This document shows positions 1-6,827 of a stretch of DNA of 15,020 bases, piece by piece (positions within the stretch are counted from its first letter, which is position 1; the number at the start of each line of letters is the position of its first letter). The stretch comes from an uncultured Alphaproteobacteria bacterium (GTDB lineage: Bacteria; Pseudomonadota; Alphaproteobacteria; Puniceispirillales; UBA1172). The translations under genes were made by a program, and so were the position numbers. Below the pieces are notes generated by a model. It searched no databases, was not told the origin of the DNA, and worked only from the letters and a program-made list of their open reading frames with translations. The stretch is taken from assembly GCA_937952245.1 (NCBI GenBank), contig CALFYS010000152.1:1-15020 (forward strand). Reading direction: 5' to 3'.

Positions 1-2
1 CC

Positions 3-83
3 CGCCCCAGTTTCCGCAGCCTTTTGGCCGATAACGTCACAGGCTTAAAACCGCCCGCCCATTACACCGATCTGGATTTTTAA
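3..83 (+). CDS. C-terminal fragment of an unrecognised protein
   Basis: An open frame enters from the left edge and ends at TAA 81-83, giving 26 residues that finish in HYTDLDF. Of the three plus frames this is the one that stays open longest, and its codons resemble those of the neighbouring genes. A weak terminator-like hairpin starts at the stop codon, which fits the end of a transcription unit. The fragment is too short to assign to a family. It could also be non-coding. Confidence 0.35.
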   Translation, partial: RPSFRSLLADNVTGLKPPAHYTDLDF

Positions 84-99
84 TCCCTTAGGGGTTTTT
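82..99 (+). terminator. Weak intrinsic terminator after the left-edge gene
   Basis: AATCCC (82-87) can pair with GGGGTT (91-96), using one G-U pair and a 3-nt loop. A T-run at 95-99 follows and partly overlaps the stem. The stem is short, so activity is uncertain. It would serve the plus-strand gene ending at 83; there is no T-run for the opposite direction. Confidence 0.35.
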
Positions 100-119
100 G
101 ATCCCTTTAGAATTTCTGA

Positions 120-953
120 TTAAGTCTTTGATGCGGTGAGGGTGACTTCCCCTAAATTAGCCCACAAAATATCAATCTGTTCGGTTTCGGAAAACCTATG
201 CCCTGCGCCTTCCACAAGGATGGTGTTAATATCATGGCCATCACAAGACGCGGCAAGTTTTTCCGCGGTTTCCCACGGCACTTCCTCATCATCCATCCCA
301 TGCAGTAAGCGCACGGGATAAGGCGCGGCCATGCGATCCCGCAGGACAAAATGGTTTCGGCCTTCGGTGATCAATTGATAGGGGTAGATCACGTCTTCAG
401 GGCTGTAGGGATTGGGCAAAGCAATCTGGCCATCTTTCGCCATGGCGGCTTGCTGGTCAGGCGTTAGGTGATCCCAAATCAGGTCATCGGTAAAATCAGG
501 GGCGGCGGCAATGCCGATCAACCCCGCGATCCGTTCAGGCCGCGCCCGCGCCGCCAGCATCATCAGCCAGCCGCCCAAAGATGACCCCACCAAAATCAAT
601 TTGCCCGTGGTCAATTGGTCAATCACTGCCAGCGCGTCATCCCGCCAAAGCCCGATGGTGCCATCCATGATGTCGCCTGACGATTGACCATGGCCTGAAT
701 AATCAAAGCGCATCATGCCATATCCGTTTTCACGCGCCCAATCGGCGGTGGCGATGGCTTTTGTGCCATCCATATCCGATCCATGCCCGGGGAAAAAGAC
801 GATTGTGATCTCCGGTGATGGGTTTTGATCACTTTCTGTTGCGGGGAATACAGGTTCGGTGTTTTTGACCTCAGCCATTTTCCACCCTGTCCAAGCGATG
901 GTTGAGCCATGGGCTGTTTCAAGAAAATTGACCGGATGTTGATCGTCTGTCAT
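120..953 (-). CDS. ABHD10-like alpha/beta hydrolase (putative acyl-thioesterase/esterase)
   Basis: A serine hydrolase of the alpha/beta fold, 277 residues from the start chosen here. Visible motifs are the strand-then-turn FFPGHGSDMDGTKA (about 53-66), FDYSGHGQSSG (about 83-93), the nucleophile elbow GSSLGG with Ser125, the acid in HGMDDEEVPW (Asp222 by alignment) and GAGHR with His252. The series FDYSGxGxS, LGxWRxD, LVGSSLGGWLM and RLLHGMxDxxVPW matches, from memory, the mitochondrial thioesterase ABHD10 rather than generic lipases. ABHD10 removes acyl groups from protein cysteines and cleaves acyl-glucuronides; the bacterial substrate is unknown. There is no signal peptide, so it is probably cytoplasmic. 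The frame opens at 974, but ATG 953 has AAGGA seven bases upstream while the earlier ATGs have only a weak site, so I chose 953. It is divergent from the glycosyltransferase gene. Family is sure; function is inferred. Confidence 0.88.
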   Translation of the reverse strand: MTDDQHPVNFLETAHGSTIAWTGWKMAEVKNTEPVFPATESDQNPSPEITIVFFPGHGSDMDGTKAIATADWARENGYGMMRFDYSGHGQSSGDIMDGTIGLWRDDALAVIDQLTTGKLILVGSSLGGWLMMLAARARPERIAGLIGIAAAPDFTDDLIWDHLTPDQQAAMAKDGQIALPNPYSPEDVIYPYQLITEGRNHFVLRDRMAAPYPVRLLHGMDDEEVPWETAEKLAASCDGHDINTILVEGAGHRFSETEQIDILWANLGEVTLTASKT

Positions 954-1104
954 GACCTGTTCCTTCTTCATCATATCTATCTTCAGATTACGGGCAGAAT
1001 TTGTTTTTTCAATCTCTTGATGGTGATTTCAAGATTTTTCCATAAATTGAAGATGAAATTTTGTCTGCAAAACCCCAAAATCGTTGTAAGTTTGATCTGT
1101 TCAA

Positions 1105-1132
1105 TTGCACAAGTTTCACGATTTGATATAAA
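1105..1132 (+). promoter_or_regulatory. Candidate promoter of the glycosyltransferase gene
   Basis: A -10-like TATAAA (1127-1132) lies 16 bases after TTGCAC (1105-1110), a poor -35. Transcription would begin near 1139, about ten bases before the chosen ATG. The 176-175 bp between this gene and the divergent hydrolase is AT-rich and holds nothing else I can name. The TTGCACAAGT string recurs at the candidate lepA promoter. Confidence 0.3.
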
Positions 1133-1149
1133 GAAACCTAACCTTAACC

Positions 1150-2367
1150 ATGGCGTCTTGTCTTATGCCTCAAAAATCATTTGTTAAGTCGCCATTTGGC
1201 ATGGCCGTCAGCGCACCGAAGGCGAAATCCGACAGGTTAAAAGGCAAGGTGATTGTCCAAATTCTGCCCGCGTTAAACAATGGCGGGGTTGAACGCGGCA
1301 CGATCGAAATGGCGGAAGCGATTGTCCGCGCTGGTGGGCGAGCGGTGGTGATCAGCACAGGCGGCTTGCTGGAAAGCAAATTGCAGCGCATCGGAGCTGA
1401 ACATATCTCTTTGAATGTCGCCACAAAAAACCCCTTGAAATGGAGCTTTATTCGCCGGCAAATCCGCGATGCGTTGAAAGCGGTGGGGGCTGATCTGGTG
1501 CATATTCGGTCACGGGCGCCCGCTTGGATCGCTTTATCAGTAGCGAAAAGCCTTGGGCTCGCCACGGTCACCACCATCCATGGGCGGTTCAAAGCCAGCC
1601 ATGTCTTTAAGCGGCTTTATAACAGCGTCATGATCAAGTCGGATCATATCATTGCGATTTCGGATTACATCGAAGCCTTGACCACCAGCCAGTTTCCAAA
1701 AGCCAGTGATAAAATCACGGTTGTTCATCGCGGTGTTGATGTTGATTTGTTTAACCCGCAAGCGGTTTCTGCCCAGCGGGTGATCAATGTTTCGGAAAAA
1801 CTATCCTTGCCTGATGGCGTGCCGGTGGTGATGCTGCCCGCTCGCCCGACCGCGTGGAAAGGGGCTTCTATTTTAATCGCCGCCATGAGCAAGCTGATCC
1901 ATTTCGATTATGTCTTGGTGTTGATGGGGGCGGGTGATGGGTCCAATGAATATATCGCCACCCTGACCAAGCAGATCAAACAAGTCGGCATATCCGAAAA
2001 ATGCCGGATCAGCCCGTCGGTTTCTGATATGCCCGCGGCCATGATGTTATCGGATGTTGTGGTCATGCCGTCGATTACCCCTGAACCGTTTGGCCGGGTG
2101 GCGGTTGAAGCTTCAGCCATGGGATGCCCGGTGGTGGCGTTTGACCATGGCGGCGCGTCTGAAAGCATTGTTCATGGCAAAACCGGATGGCTGGCAGAGC
2201 CGGGCAATGTTGATGATTTGGCGGATTGCATTGGCCAAGCGTTGAATTTGACCCATCAACAACGTCAAAAATTAGCCCTTGATGCTCAGAATTATGTTGA
2301 AAAACATTTCACCTCTGAAAAAATGTGCCAATCGACCATCAGCCTTTATGTCGATCTCTTGAAATAA
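1150..2367 (+). CDS. GT4-family (group 1) glycosyltransferase
   Basis: A retaining, GT-B-fold sugar transferase that should move a sugar from a nucleotide-sugar to an envelope acceptor such as LPS or a glycolipid; donor and acceptor cannot be read from the sequence. The 405 residues show the N-terminal acceptor-side loop GGVERG (45-50), the donor-domain start LPARPTAWKG with Arg232 and Lys237, and the GT4 signature EPFGRVAVE with the E-x7-E pair Glu312 and Glu320, followed by GCPVVAFDHGGASE (325-338), which contacts the donor. There is no signal peptide or membrane span, so it is probably cytoplasmic or peripheral. The start is uncertain: ATG 1150 has no clear ribosome site, and ATG 1165 or 1201 would remove a poorly conserved N-terminus. 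It lies 75 bases upstream of thrS on the same strand, with no proven functional link. Confidence 0.85.
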   Translation: MASCLMPQKSFVKSPFGMAVSAPKAKSDRLKGKVIVQILPALNNGGVERGTIEMAEAIVRAGGRAVVISTGGLLESKLQRIGAEHISLNVATKNPLKWSFIRRQIRDALKAVGADLVHIRSRAPAWIALSVAKSLGLATVTTIHGRFKASHVFKRLYNSVMIKSDHIIAISDYIEALTTSQFPKASDKITVVHRGVDVDLFNPQAVSAQRVINVSEKLSLPDGVPVVMLPARPTAWKGASILIAAMSKLIHFDYVLVLMGAGDGSNEYIATLTKQIKQVGISEKCRISPSVSDMPAAMMLSDVVVMPSITPEPFGRVAVEASAMGCPVVAFDHGGASESIVHGKTGWLAEPGNVDDLADCIGQALNLTHQQRQKLALDAQNYVEKHFTSEKMCQSTISLYVDLLK

Positions 2368-2391
2368 TGGGGTTAAACAAGTACAACCCCA
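2368..2391 (+). other. Hairpin after the glycosyltransferase stop
   Basis: TGGGGTT (2368-2374) and AACCCCA (2385-2391) form a perfect 7-bp stem with a 10-nt loop, starting directly after the stop codon. No T-run follows, so it is not a standard intrinsic terminator. It could protect the 3' end or slow transcription between this gene and thrS. Confidence 0.4.
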
Positions 2392-2411
2392 ATCTGAAGA
2401 TAACTTAAACC

Positions 2412-2429
2412 TAAGCATCGTTTTGCTTA
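2412..2429 (+). promoter_or_regulatory. thrS leader hairpin with an anticodon-like loop
   Basis: TAAGCA (2412-2417) pairs with TGCTTA (2424-2429), leaving the loop TCGTTT. The hairpin ends 13 bases before the thrS ATG and just ahead of the weak GAG ribosome site at 2434-2436. The loop contains U-CGU, matching U33 plus a CGU threonine anticodon. In E. coli, ThrRS represses its own mRNA by binding leader hairpins that mimic the tRNA-Thr anticodon arm. A similar role here is an inference from one small stem. Confidence 0.35.
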
Positions 2430-2442
2430 AGATGAGAACAGA

Positions 2443-4362
2443 ATGCCTGTCATAACTTTGCCTGATGGCTCAACCCGCGAATACGCCCAGCCTGTAACGC
2501 CGTATGATGTTGCCGCTGATATTGGCCCCGGCCTTGCGAAAGCTGCCCTTGCCGCGCGTATTGATGACCAGATGATTGACCTAAACCGTGTGCTGGAAAA
2601 AGACACCAATCTGGCCTTGGTGACGGCAAAGGATACCGATAGCCTTGATCTGTTGCGCCATGACGCGGCGCATGTGATGGCGGAAGCGGTATTGGAATTA
2701 TTCCCTGAAACACAAGTCACCATTGGGCCTTCTATCGAAAACGGATTTTATTACGATTTCTATCGTGAAACCGCGTTTAGCGAAGATGATCTGGCCGCTA
2801 TTGAAAAGCGGATGCATGATATTGTTGATCGCGATGAGACGATCAGCCGTGAAGTCTGGACACGCAATGAAGCGGTGGCGTTTTACAAAGAAAACAATGA
2901 ACCCTTTAAGGTCGAATTGGTTGATGCCATCCCCGAAGATGAAACCGTGACTTTCTATCGTCAGGGCGATTTCATTGATCTCTGCCGTGGGCCTCATATG
3001 CCCTCCACCGGACGGCTTGGCCACGCGTTCAAATTGATGAAAACCGCTGGCGCCTATTGGCGGGGGGATTCAAACCGCCCCATGCTTCAGCGGATTTACG
3101 GCACGGCCTTTCATTCGGAAAAAGATTTAAAAGCCTATCTGACCATGCTTGAAGAAGCCGAAAAGCGGGATCACCGCAAATTAGGCCGCAGTCTTGATTT
3201 CTTCCATATGCAGGAAGAAGCGGCAGGGTCTGTGTTCTGGCATCCAAAGGGCTGGGTGCTGTATCGTGAGATTGAAAATTATATGCGCCGCCGCCTTGAT
3301 CAAGCGCAGTATCGTGAGGTTAAAACCCCGCAATTGGTTGACCGCAGCCTTTGGGAGGCTTCCGGCCATTGGGATAAGTTTGGCGACAATATGTTTACCG
3401 CCGCCTCCGAAGATGATCGCACGCTTGCGCTCAAGCCAATGAATTGCCCGGGTCATGTGCAGATTTATCGCCAAGGCATTACGTCTTACCGTGATTTGCC
3501 GTTGCGGATGGCTGAATTTGGCTCTTGCCATCGGAATGAACCTTCTGGCGCGCTCCACGGGATTATGCGGGTTCGTGCCTTCACCCAAGATGATGCCCAT
3601 ATCTTCTGTACCGAAGACCAGATCAACAGCGAAACCGTTGAGTTTTGTAATCTGTTGTTGGATATTTACCGCGATTTCGGCTTTGAAGAAGTTCGGGTGA
3701 AGTTTTCCGATCGGCCTGAGGTTCGCGCTGGCAGTGATGAGACATGGGATAAGGCCGAAGCCGCGTTGAAAGATGCCACCGAAGCCGCCGGGCTGGAAAC
3801 CGAATTAAACCCTGGCGAAGGGGCGTTCTATGGCCCGAAGCTTGAATTTGTTTTGCGCGATGCCATCGGCCGTGATTGGCAATGCGGCACGTTGCAGGTG
3901 GATTTTGTCTTGCCGGATCGCCTTGATGCTGAATATGTCGCCGAAGATGGCAGCCGCCAACGTCCAGTGATGTTGCACCGCGCCATTCTGGGGTCATTGG
4001 AACGCTGGATCGGGATTTTGATCGAACAATACGCGGGCAAAATGCCGATGTGGTTATCGCCGGTGCAATGTGTTGTCGCGCCGATTACCGAAGTGGCCAA
4101 TGATTACGCCAATGAAGTTGCGGAATTGTTTAAAGCCGCTGGGATGCGGGTTGAAACCGATATGCGCAATGAAAAGATTGGCTATAAAGTCCGTGAACAT
4201 TCCGTTGCCAAAGTGCCGTTTATCATCGCGGTTGGGGGCCGGGAGGCGGAAAGCCGTTCGGTTGCACTGCGCCGCTTGGGAAGCGATAAGCAAGAAACAT
4301 TAAGCCTTGATGACGCGCTGGCGCAACTGGGCCAAGAGATTTTGCCACCTGATCAAGCATAA
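2443..4362 (+). CDS. thrS: Threonyl-tRNA synthetase
   Basis: Charges tRNA-Thr with threonine in the cytoplasm; a class II synthetase with its own proofreading domain. The 639 residues compare with 642 in E. coli. In order: TGS domain (about 1-62), editing domain with HDAAH (His73, His77) and CRGPH (Cys181, His185), then the catalytic core. The three zinc ligands that select threonine are present as Cys335 (in KPMNCPGH), His386 (in QDDAHIF) and His512 (in MLHRAILGS). Motif 2 is FGSCHRNEPSGALHG (359-373), motif 3 lies around 509-522, and the anticodon-binding domain fills about 540-635. All key residues are there, so it should both charge and edit. The ATG at 2443 has only a weak GAG six bases upstream and follows a hairpin that may control translation. 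infC follows after 72 bases with its own promoter. Confidence 0.98.
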   Translation: MPVITLPDGSTREYAQPVTPYDVAADIGPGLAKAALAARIDDQMIDLNRVLEKDTNLALVTAKDTDSLDLLRHDAAHVMAEAVLELFPETQVTIGPSIENGFYYDFYRETAFSEDDLAAIEKRMHDIVDRDETISREVWTRNEAVAFYKENNEPFKVELVDAIPEDETVTFYRQGDFIDLCRGPHMPSTGRLGHAFKLMKTAGAYWRGDSNRPMLQRIYGTAFHSEKDLKAYLTMLEEAEKRDHRKLGRSLDFFHMQEEAAGSVFWHPKGWVLYREIENYMRRRLDQAQYREVKTPQLVDRSLWEASGHWDKFGDNMFTAASEDDRTLALKPMNCPGHVQIYRQGITSYRDLPLRMAEFGSCHRNEPSGALHGIMRVRAFTQDDAHIFCTEDQINSETVEFCNLLLDIYRDFGFEEVRVKFSDRPEVRAGSDETWDKAEAALKDATEAAGLETELNPGEGAFYGPKLEFVLRDAIGRDWQCGTLQVDFVLPDRLDAEYVAEDGSRQRPVMLHRAILGSLERWIGILIEQYAGKMPMWLSPVQCVVAPITEVANDYANEVAELFKAAGMRVETDMRNEKIGYKVREHSVAKVPFIIAVGGREAESRSVALRRLGSDKQETLSLDDALAQLGQEILPPDQA

Positions 4363-4368
4363 GTCCTG

Positions 4369-4397
4369 TTGTCAGGCTGGCAAATGCTGAGTATATT
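4369..4397 (+). promoter_or_regulatory. Promoter of infC
   Basis: TTGTCA (4369-4374) and TATATT (4392-4397) match the sigma70 consensus at five of six bases each and are spaced by exactly 17. Transcription would start near 4404, about 30 bases before the proposed AUA start codon. It lies just after the thrS stop codon, so infC can be expressed separately from thrS. Confidence 0.65.
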
Positions 4398-4421
4398 ATA
4401 TTAATGGATAAATAGTCATAT

Positions 4422-4437
4422 AGGAGACAGTTCCATA
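4422..4437 (+). promoter_or_regulatory. Shine-Dalgarno site fixing an AUA start for infC
   Basis: AGGAGA (4422-4427) lies seven bases before ATA (4435-4437), an ideal distance. The first in-frame ATG, at 4459, has G-rich sequence directly abutting it with no spacer and lies 31 bases from this site. In frame, the nearest upstream stop is TAA 4402-4404, and the only other non-standard codon, ATA 4420, overlaps the ribosome site itself. Confidence 0.7.
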
Positions 4438-4980
4438 GCAAGACCACCATCAGGGGGGATGAAAGCCCCTCCAGCACGTTCTGGTCCCCGTGTCAACGGT
4501 GCCATTACGTCCCCTAAAGTCCGCTGTATCGACGAAACTGGTGAACAGTTGGGCGTGATTTCAACACAAGAAGCAATTGACCGTGCCGCGGATGTGGGCC
4601 TCGATTTGGTTGAAGTTCAGCCAAATGTCGATCCGCCTGTGTGCAAGATTCTTGATTACGGCAAATTCAAATACGAAGCTCAGAAAAGAGCCAACGAAGC
4701 CCGTAAGAAGCAAAAAGTCATTGATGTGAAGGAAATCAAACTGCGTCCGAATATTGATGAACATGATTATCAGGTGAAGATGAAGAATGTGAAAAAATTC
4801 ATCAGCGCTGGTGATAAGGTGAAAGTCACCTTAAGGTTCAGAGGACGTGAGATGGCGCACCAAGAATTAGGCGCGCAGGTCTTAACCCGTGTCCGTGAAG
4901 AGATGGAAGAATTGACCAAAGTCGAAGCCATGCCAAAAATGGAAGGCCGACAAATGGTGATGGTTCTCGCTCCGGCTTGA
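4435..4980 (+). CDS. infC: Translation initiation factor IF-3 (AUA start)
   Basis: IF-3 binds the 30S subunit, keeps 50S off and checks the start codon and initiator tRNA. With the ATA start the protein is 181 residues (E. coli 180) and begins (M)ARPPSGGMKAPP, resembling the basic N-termini of alphaproteobacterial IF-3. The N-domain carries GPRVN and LDLVEVQPNVDPPVCKILDYGKFKYE; the linker is KRANEARKKQKV; the C-domain has KEIKLRPNIDEHDYQVK and the Arg/Lys-rich KVKVTLRFRGREMAH. A non-AUG start is a known feature of infC: IF-3 rejects such codons, so the protein represses its own synthesis (AUU in E. coli). The start at ATG 4459 would give 173 residues without a usable ribosome site. The stop is TGA, inside a 7-bp hairpin. 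It has its own promoter after thrS, with rpmI 188 bases downstream. Confidence 0.95.
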   Translation: MARPPSGGMKAPPARSGPRVNGAITSPKVRCIDETGEQLGVISTQEAIDRAADVGLDLVEVQPNVDPPVCKILDYGKFKYEAQKRANEARKKQKVIDVKEIKLRPNIDEHDYQVKMKNVKKFISAGDKVKVTLRFRGREMAHQELGAQVLTRVREEMEELTKVEAMPKMEGRQMVMVLAPA

Positions 4981-4990
4981 TTTTCAAGCC
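4974..4990 (+). terminator. Hairpin containing the infC stop codon
   Basis: GGCTTGA (4974-4980) pairs perfectly with TCAAGCC (4984-4990) over a 3-nt TTT loop; the last three bases of the left arm are the TGA stop. No real T-run follows, so termination would be partial at best. It could stabilise the infC 3' end or allow read-through into rpmI. Confidence 0.35.
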
Positions 4991-5045
4991 TTCTGAACAA
5001 AAACACCCCCGATCTTGCCCTGAAGCAAATTTATGCGGAAAAGGC

Positions 5046-5074
5046 TTGCCATAGGGGGTTGTCATGGCTATAAA
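5046..5074 (+). promoter_or_regulatory. Promoter of rpmI-rplT
   Basis: TTGCCA (5046-5051), a 17-base spacer, then TATAAA (5069-5074): five of six consensus bases in each element. The start site would be near 5081, giving a leader of about 87 bases before rpmI. Together with the infC promoter, this splits the block into separately adjustable transcripts. Confidence 0.65.
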
Positions 5075-5091
5075 ACCACTTCGTTCCGCGC

Positions 5092-5141
5092 TCGGGCTAA
5101 AAGGGCATGCCCGACCGGATTAATCGGCCAGATTATTGGCC
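5092..5141 (+). promoter_or_regulatory. Structured rpmI leader, candidate L20-binding site
   Basis: Three inverted repeats are packed here: TCGGGC (5092-5097) with GCCCGA (5109-5114); CCG (5115-5117) with CGG (5125-5127); GGCCA (5126-5130) with TGGCC (5137-5141). The last two share bases 5126-5127, so they exclude each other. GGGC at 5103-5106 could also compete for the GCCC at 5109-5112. In E. coli and Bacillus, L20 represses its own operon by binding a folded mRNA site. A comparable role here is inferred from position and alternative folding only. Confidence 0.4.
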
Positions 5142-5168
5142 ACCCACCCTAGAGTAAAAGAGGTTGAA

Positions 5169-5366
5169 ATGCCCAAAATGAAAACCAAAAGCGGGGCGAA
5201 AAAGCGTTTTCGTCTGACCGCTTCAGGCAAGGTGCGTGGTAGCGCAGCTTTCCTTCAGCATAATCTCCGTCGTCGTACCCAAAAGATGAAGCGCAAAGCG
5301 CGCGGCACCATGATCCTTTGTGATGCTGATGCCCGTATCGTTAAGCGTTTTCTGCCTTACGCCTAG
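5169..5366 (+). CDS. rpmI: 50S ribosomal protein L35
   Basis: A small, very basic protein of the large ribosomal subunit, 65 residues, the normal length. It has the family start MPKMKTKSGAKKRF and the RRRTQKMKRKARGT core that contacts 23S rRNA, ending KRFLPYA. The ATG at 5169 is preceded by AAGAGG with a 5-base gap; the frame is open further upstream to ATG 5136, but homologs start at MPKMKT, so I use 5169. rplT follows after 12 bases and is certainly co-transcribed. Confidence 0.97.
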   Translation: MPKMKTKSGAKKRFRLTASGKVRGSAAFLQHNLRRRTQKMKRKARGTMILCDADARIVKRFLPYA

Positions 5367-5378
5367 AGGAGATTTATC

Positions 5379-5735
5379 ATGGCTCGAGTTACTTCTGGCA
5401 CTACTGCCAAGGCCCGTCACGATAAGGTGATCAAGGCTGCTAAAGGTTATTATGGCCGCCGCAAGAACGTTTTCCGCGTTGCTAAGCAGGCTGTTGATAA
5501 AGCCCGTCAATATGCTTACCGTGACCGCCGTGTCCGCAAGCGTGAGTTTCGTGCGCTTTGGATTCAGCGGATTAACGCCGCGGTTCGTCTGCATGACATG
5601 ACCTATTCACAATTCATTAATGGCCTGAAAATGGCTGGTATTGAAATGGATCGTAAGATGTTGGCTGATCTGGCGGTTCGTGAACCGCAAGCATTTGCCG
5701 CCATCGTGGAACAAGCCAAATCCGCTTCTAAATAA
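5379..5735 (+). CDS. rplT: 50S ribosomal protein L20
   Basis: Binds 23S rRNA early in assembly of the large subunit; in several bacteria it also represses its own operon. The 118 residues are the normal length, with the family start MARVTSGTTAKARHDKV, the long basic helix AKGYYGRRKNVFRVAKQAV and the globular part with LWIQRINAAVRLHDMTYSQF and NGLKMAGIEMDRKMLADLA. A strong AGAGGAG ribosome site precedes the ATG. It lies between rpmI (12-base gap) and pheS (12-base gap), so the three genes are one transcript unless pheS has a promoter I cannot see. Confidence 0.98.
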   Translation: MARVTSGTTAKARHDKVIKAAKGYYGRRKNVFRVAKQAVDKARQYAYRDRRVRKREFRALWIQRINAAVRLHDMTYSQFINGLKMAGIEMDRKMLADLAVREPQAFAAIVEQAKSASK

Positions 5736-5747
5736 GCGAGGTTGGTC

Positions 5748-6827
5748 ATGTTGCCTGATCTCGATCAACTCAAAGCGACCTATCTGTCTCAAATCGCTGA
5801 GGCAGATGGGCTTGATGGCCTTGATGCGATCCGCGTTGATGCGCTTGGTAAAAAAGGCAATATTTCCACGGCAATGAAAAACCTTGGCCAGTTGGACGGC
5901 GATGCCCGTCGTGAAGCTGGCCAAGCGCTTAATGCCCTTAAAAATGAAATCGCATCAGCGATTGAAGCCAAAAAAGATGATTTGGCCAGAATTGCTCTTG
6001 ATGCGCGGCTGGCGGCGGAACAGGTGGATGTTACTTTATCCCCCCGCCCCGAAGCCGAAGGCCGGATTCATCCGCTTTCCCGCACGTTAGAAGAAGTCAC
6101 CGCGATTTTCGCCGAAATGGGCTTCACCGTTGCCGAAGGCCCTGATATTGAAAGTGATTTCTATAATTTCACCGCGCTCAATATCCCGCCTGAACATCCG
6201 GCACGGCAAGAACATGACACGTTCTATCTGCCGCCTGATGAAGACGGCAAGCGCAAGGTTCTGCGGACCCATACATCACCGGTGCAAATCCGCACCATGG
6301 AAAAGATTGAACCGCCGATCCGTATTATCGCCCCGGGGCGCACCTATCGTTCTGACCATGACGCGACCCATTCGCCGATGTTTCACCAATGCGAAGGTTT
6401 GGTGATTGGCAAAGATATTCATATGGGGCATTTAAAAGGCTGTCTGATTGATTTCTGTCGGGCGTTCTTTGGTGTTGATGATCTGCCGGTTCGTTTCCGT
6501 CCGTCTTATTTTCCGTTTACCGAACCTTCTGCTGAAGTTGATATTGGCTGTAGCCGTGAAGGCGGCGGTCTTAAAATCGGCGCGGGTGACGACTGGCTGG
6601 AGATTTTAGGGAGCGGCATGGTTAATCCAAAAGTTTTGGAAAACTGCGGCATTGACCCCAATGAATACCAAGGCTTTGCCTTTGGCATGGGGCTGGAACG
6701 GATTGCCATGTTGAAATACGGTATTCCTGATCTGCGCCCGTTTTATGACAGTGACTTGCGCTGGATGCGTCATTACGGATTCATGCCGTTTGATCCACCA
6801 TCAATCCATTTGGGGCTGGGGGCGTAA
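5748..6827 (+). CDS. pheS: Phenylalanyl-tRNA synthetase alpha subunit
   Basis: The catalytic subunit of the alpha2-beta2 enzyme that charges tRNA-Phe. The 359 residues hold an N-terminal coiled-coil that holds tRNA (about 1-95), then the class II core: RTHTSPVQIR (173-182), motif 2 with PGRTYRSDHDATHSP and FHQCEGLVI (196-220), the RPSYFPFTEPSAEVDI strand (251-266) and motif 3 AFGMGLERIAMLKYGIPDLR (311-330). A short C-terminal extension (about 336-359) passes the E. coli end point, as is common in alphaproteobacteria. I chose ATG 5748, which has CGAGG six bases upstream, over TTG 5742. Its stop codon abuts the pheT start (TAAATG), so the subunits are translationally coupled, fitting 1:1 assembly. 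No phenylalanine-rich leader peptide like E. coli pheM is visible upstream. Confidence 0.98.
   Translation: MLPDLDQLKATYLSQIAEADGLDGLDAIRVDALGKKGNISTAMKNLGQLDGDARREAGQALNALKNEIASAIEAKKDDLARIALDARLAAEQVDVTLSPRPEAEGRIHPLSRTLEEVTAIFAEMGFTVAEGPDIESDFYNFTALNIPPEHPARQEHDTFYLPPDEDGKRKVLRTHTSPVQIRTMEKIEPPIRIIAPGRTYRSDHDATHSPMFHQCEGLVIGKDIHMGHLKGCLIDFCRAFFGVDDLPVRFRPSYFPFTEPSAEVDIGCSREGGGLKIGAGDDWLEILGSGMVNPKVLENCGIDPNEYQGFAFGMGLERIAMLKYGIPDLRPFYDSDLRWMRHYGFMPFDPPSIHLGLGA

Noticed and set aside
77..110. Short direct repeat TTTTTRATCCCTT at 77 and 95
   Set aside because: Two imperfect copies of about 15 bases, 18 apart, with no further copies; explained by the terminator region and chance.
909..1187. 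A plus-strand frame of 92 codons between the hydrolase and the glycosyltransferase
   Set aside because: It overlaps the 5' ends of both genes, lacks a ribosome site and shows a Phe/Ile-rich composition expected from AT-rich intergenic DNA.
5700..5748. A pheM-like phenylalanine attenuator before pheS
   Set aside because: The rplT-pheS gap is only 12 bases and has neither a Phe-rich frame nor a hairpin.
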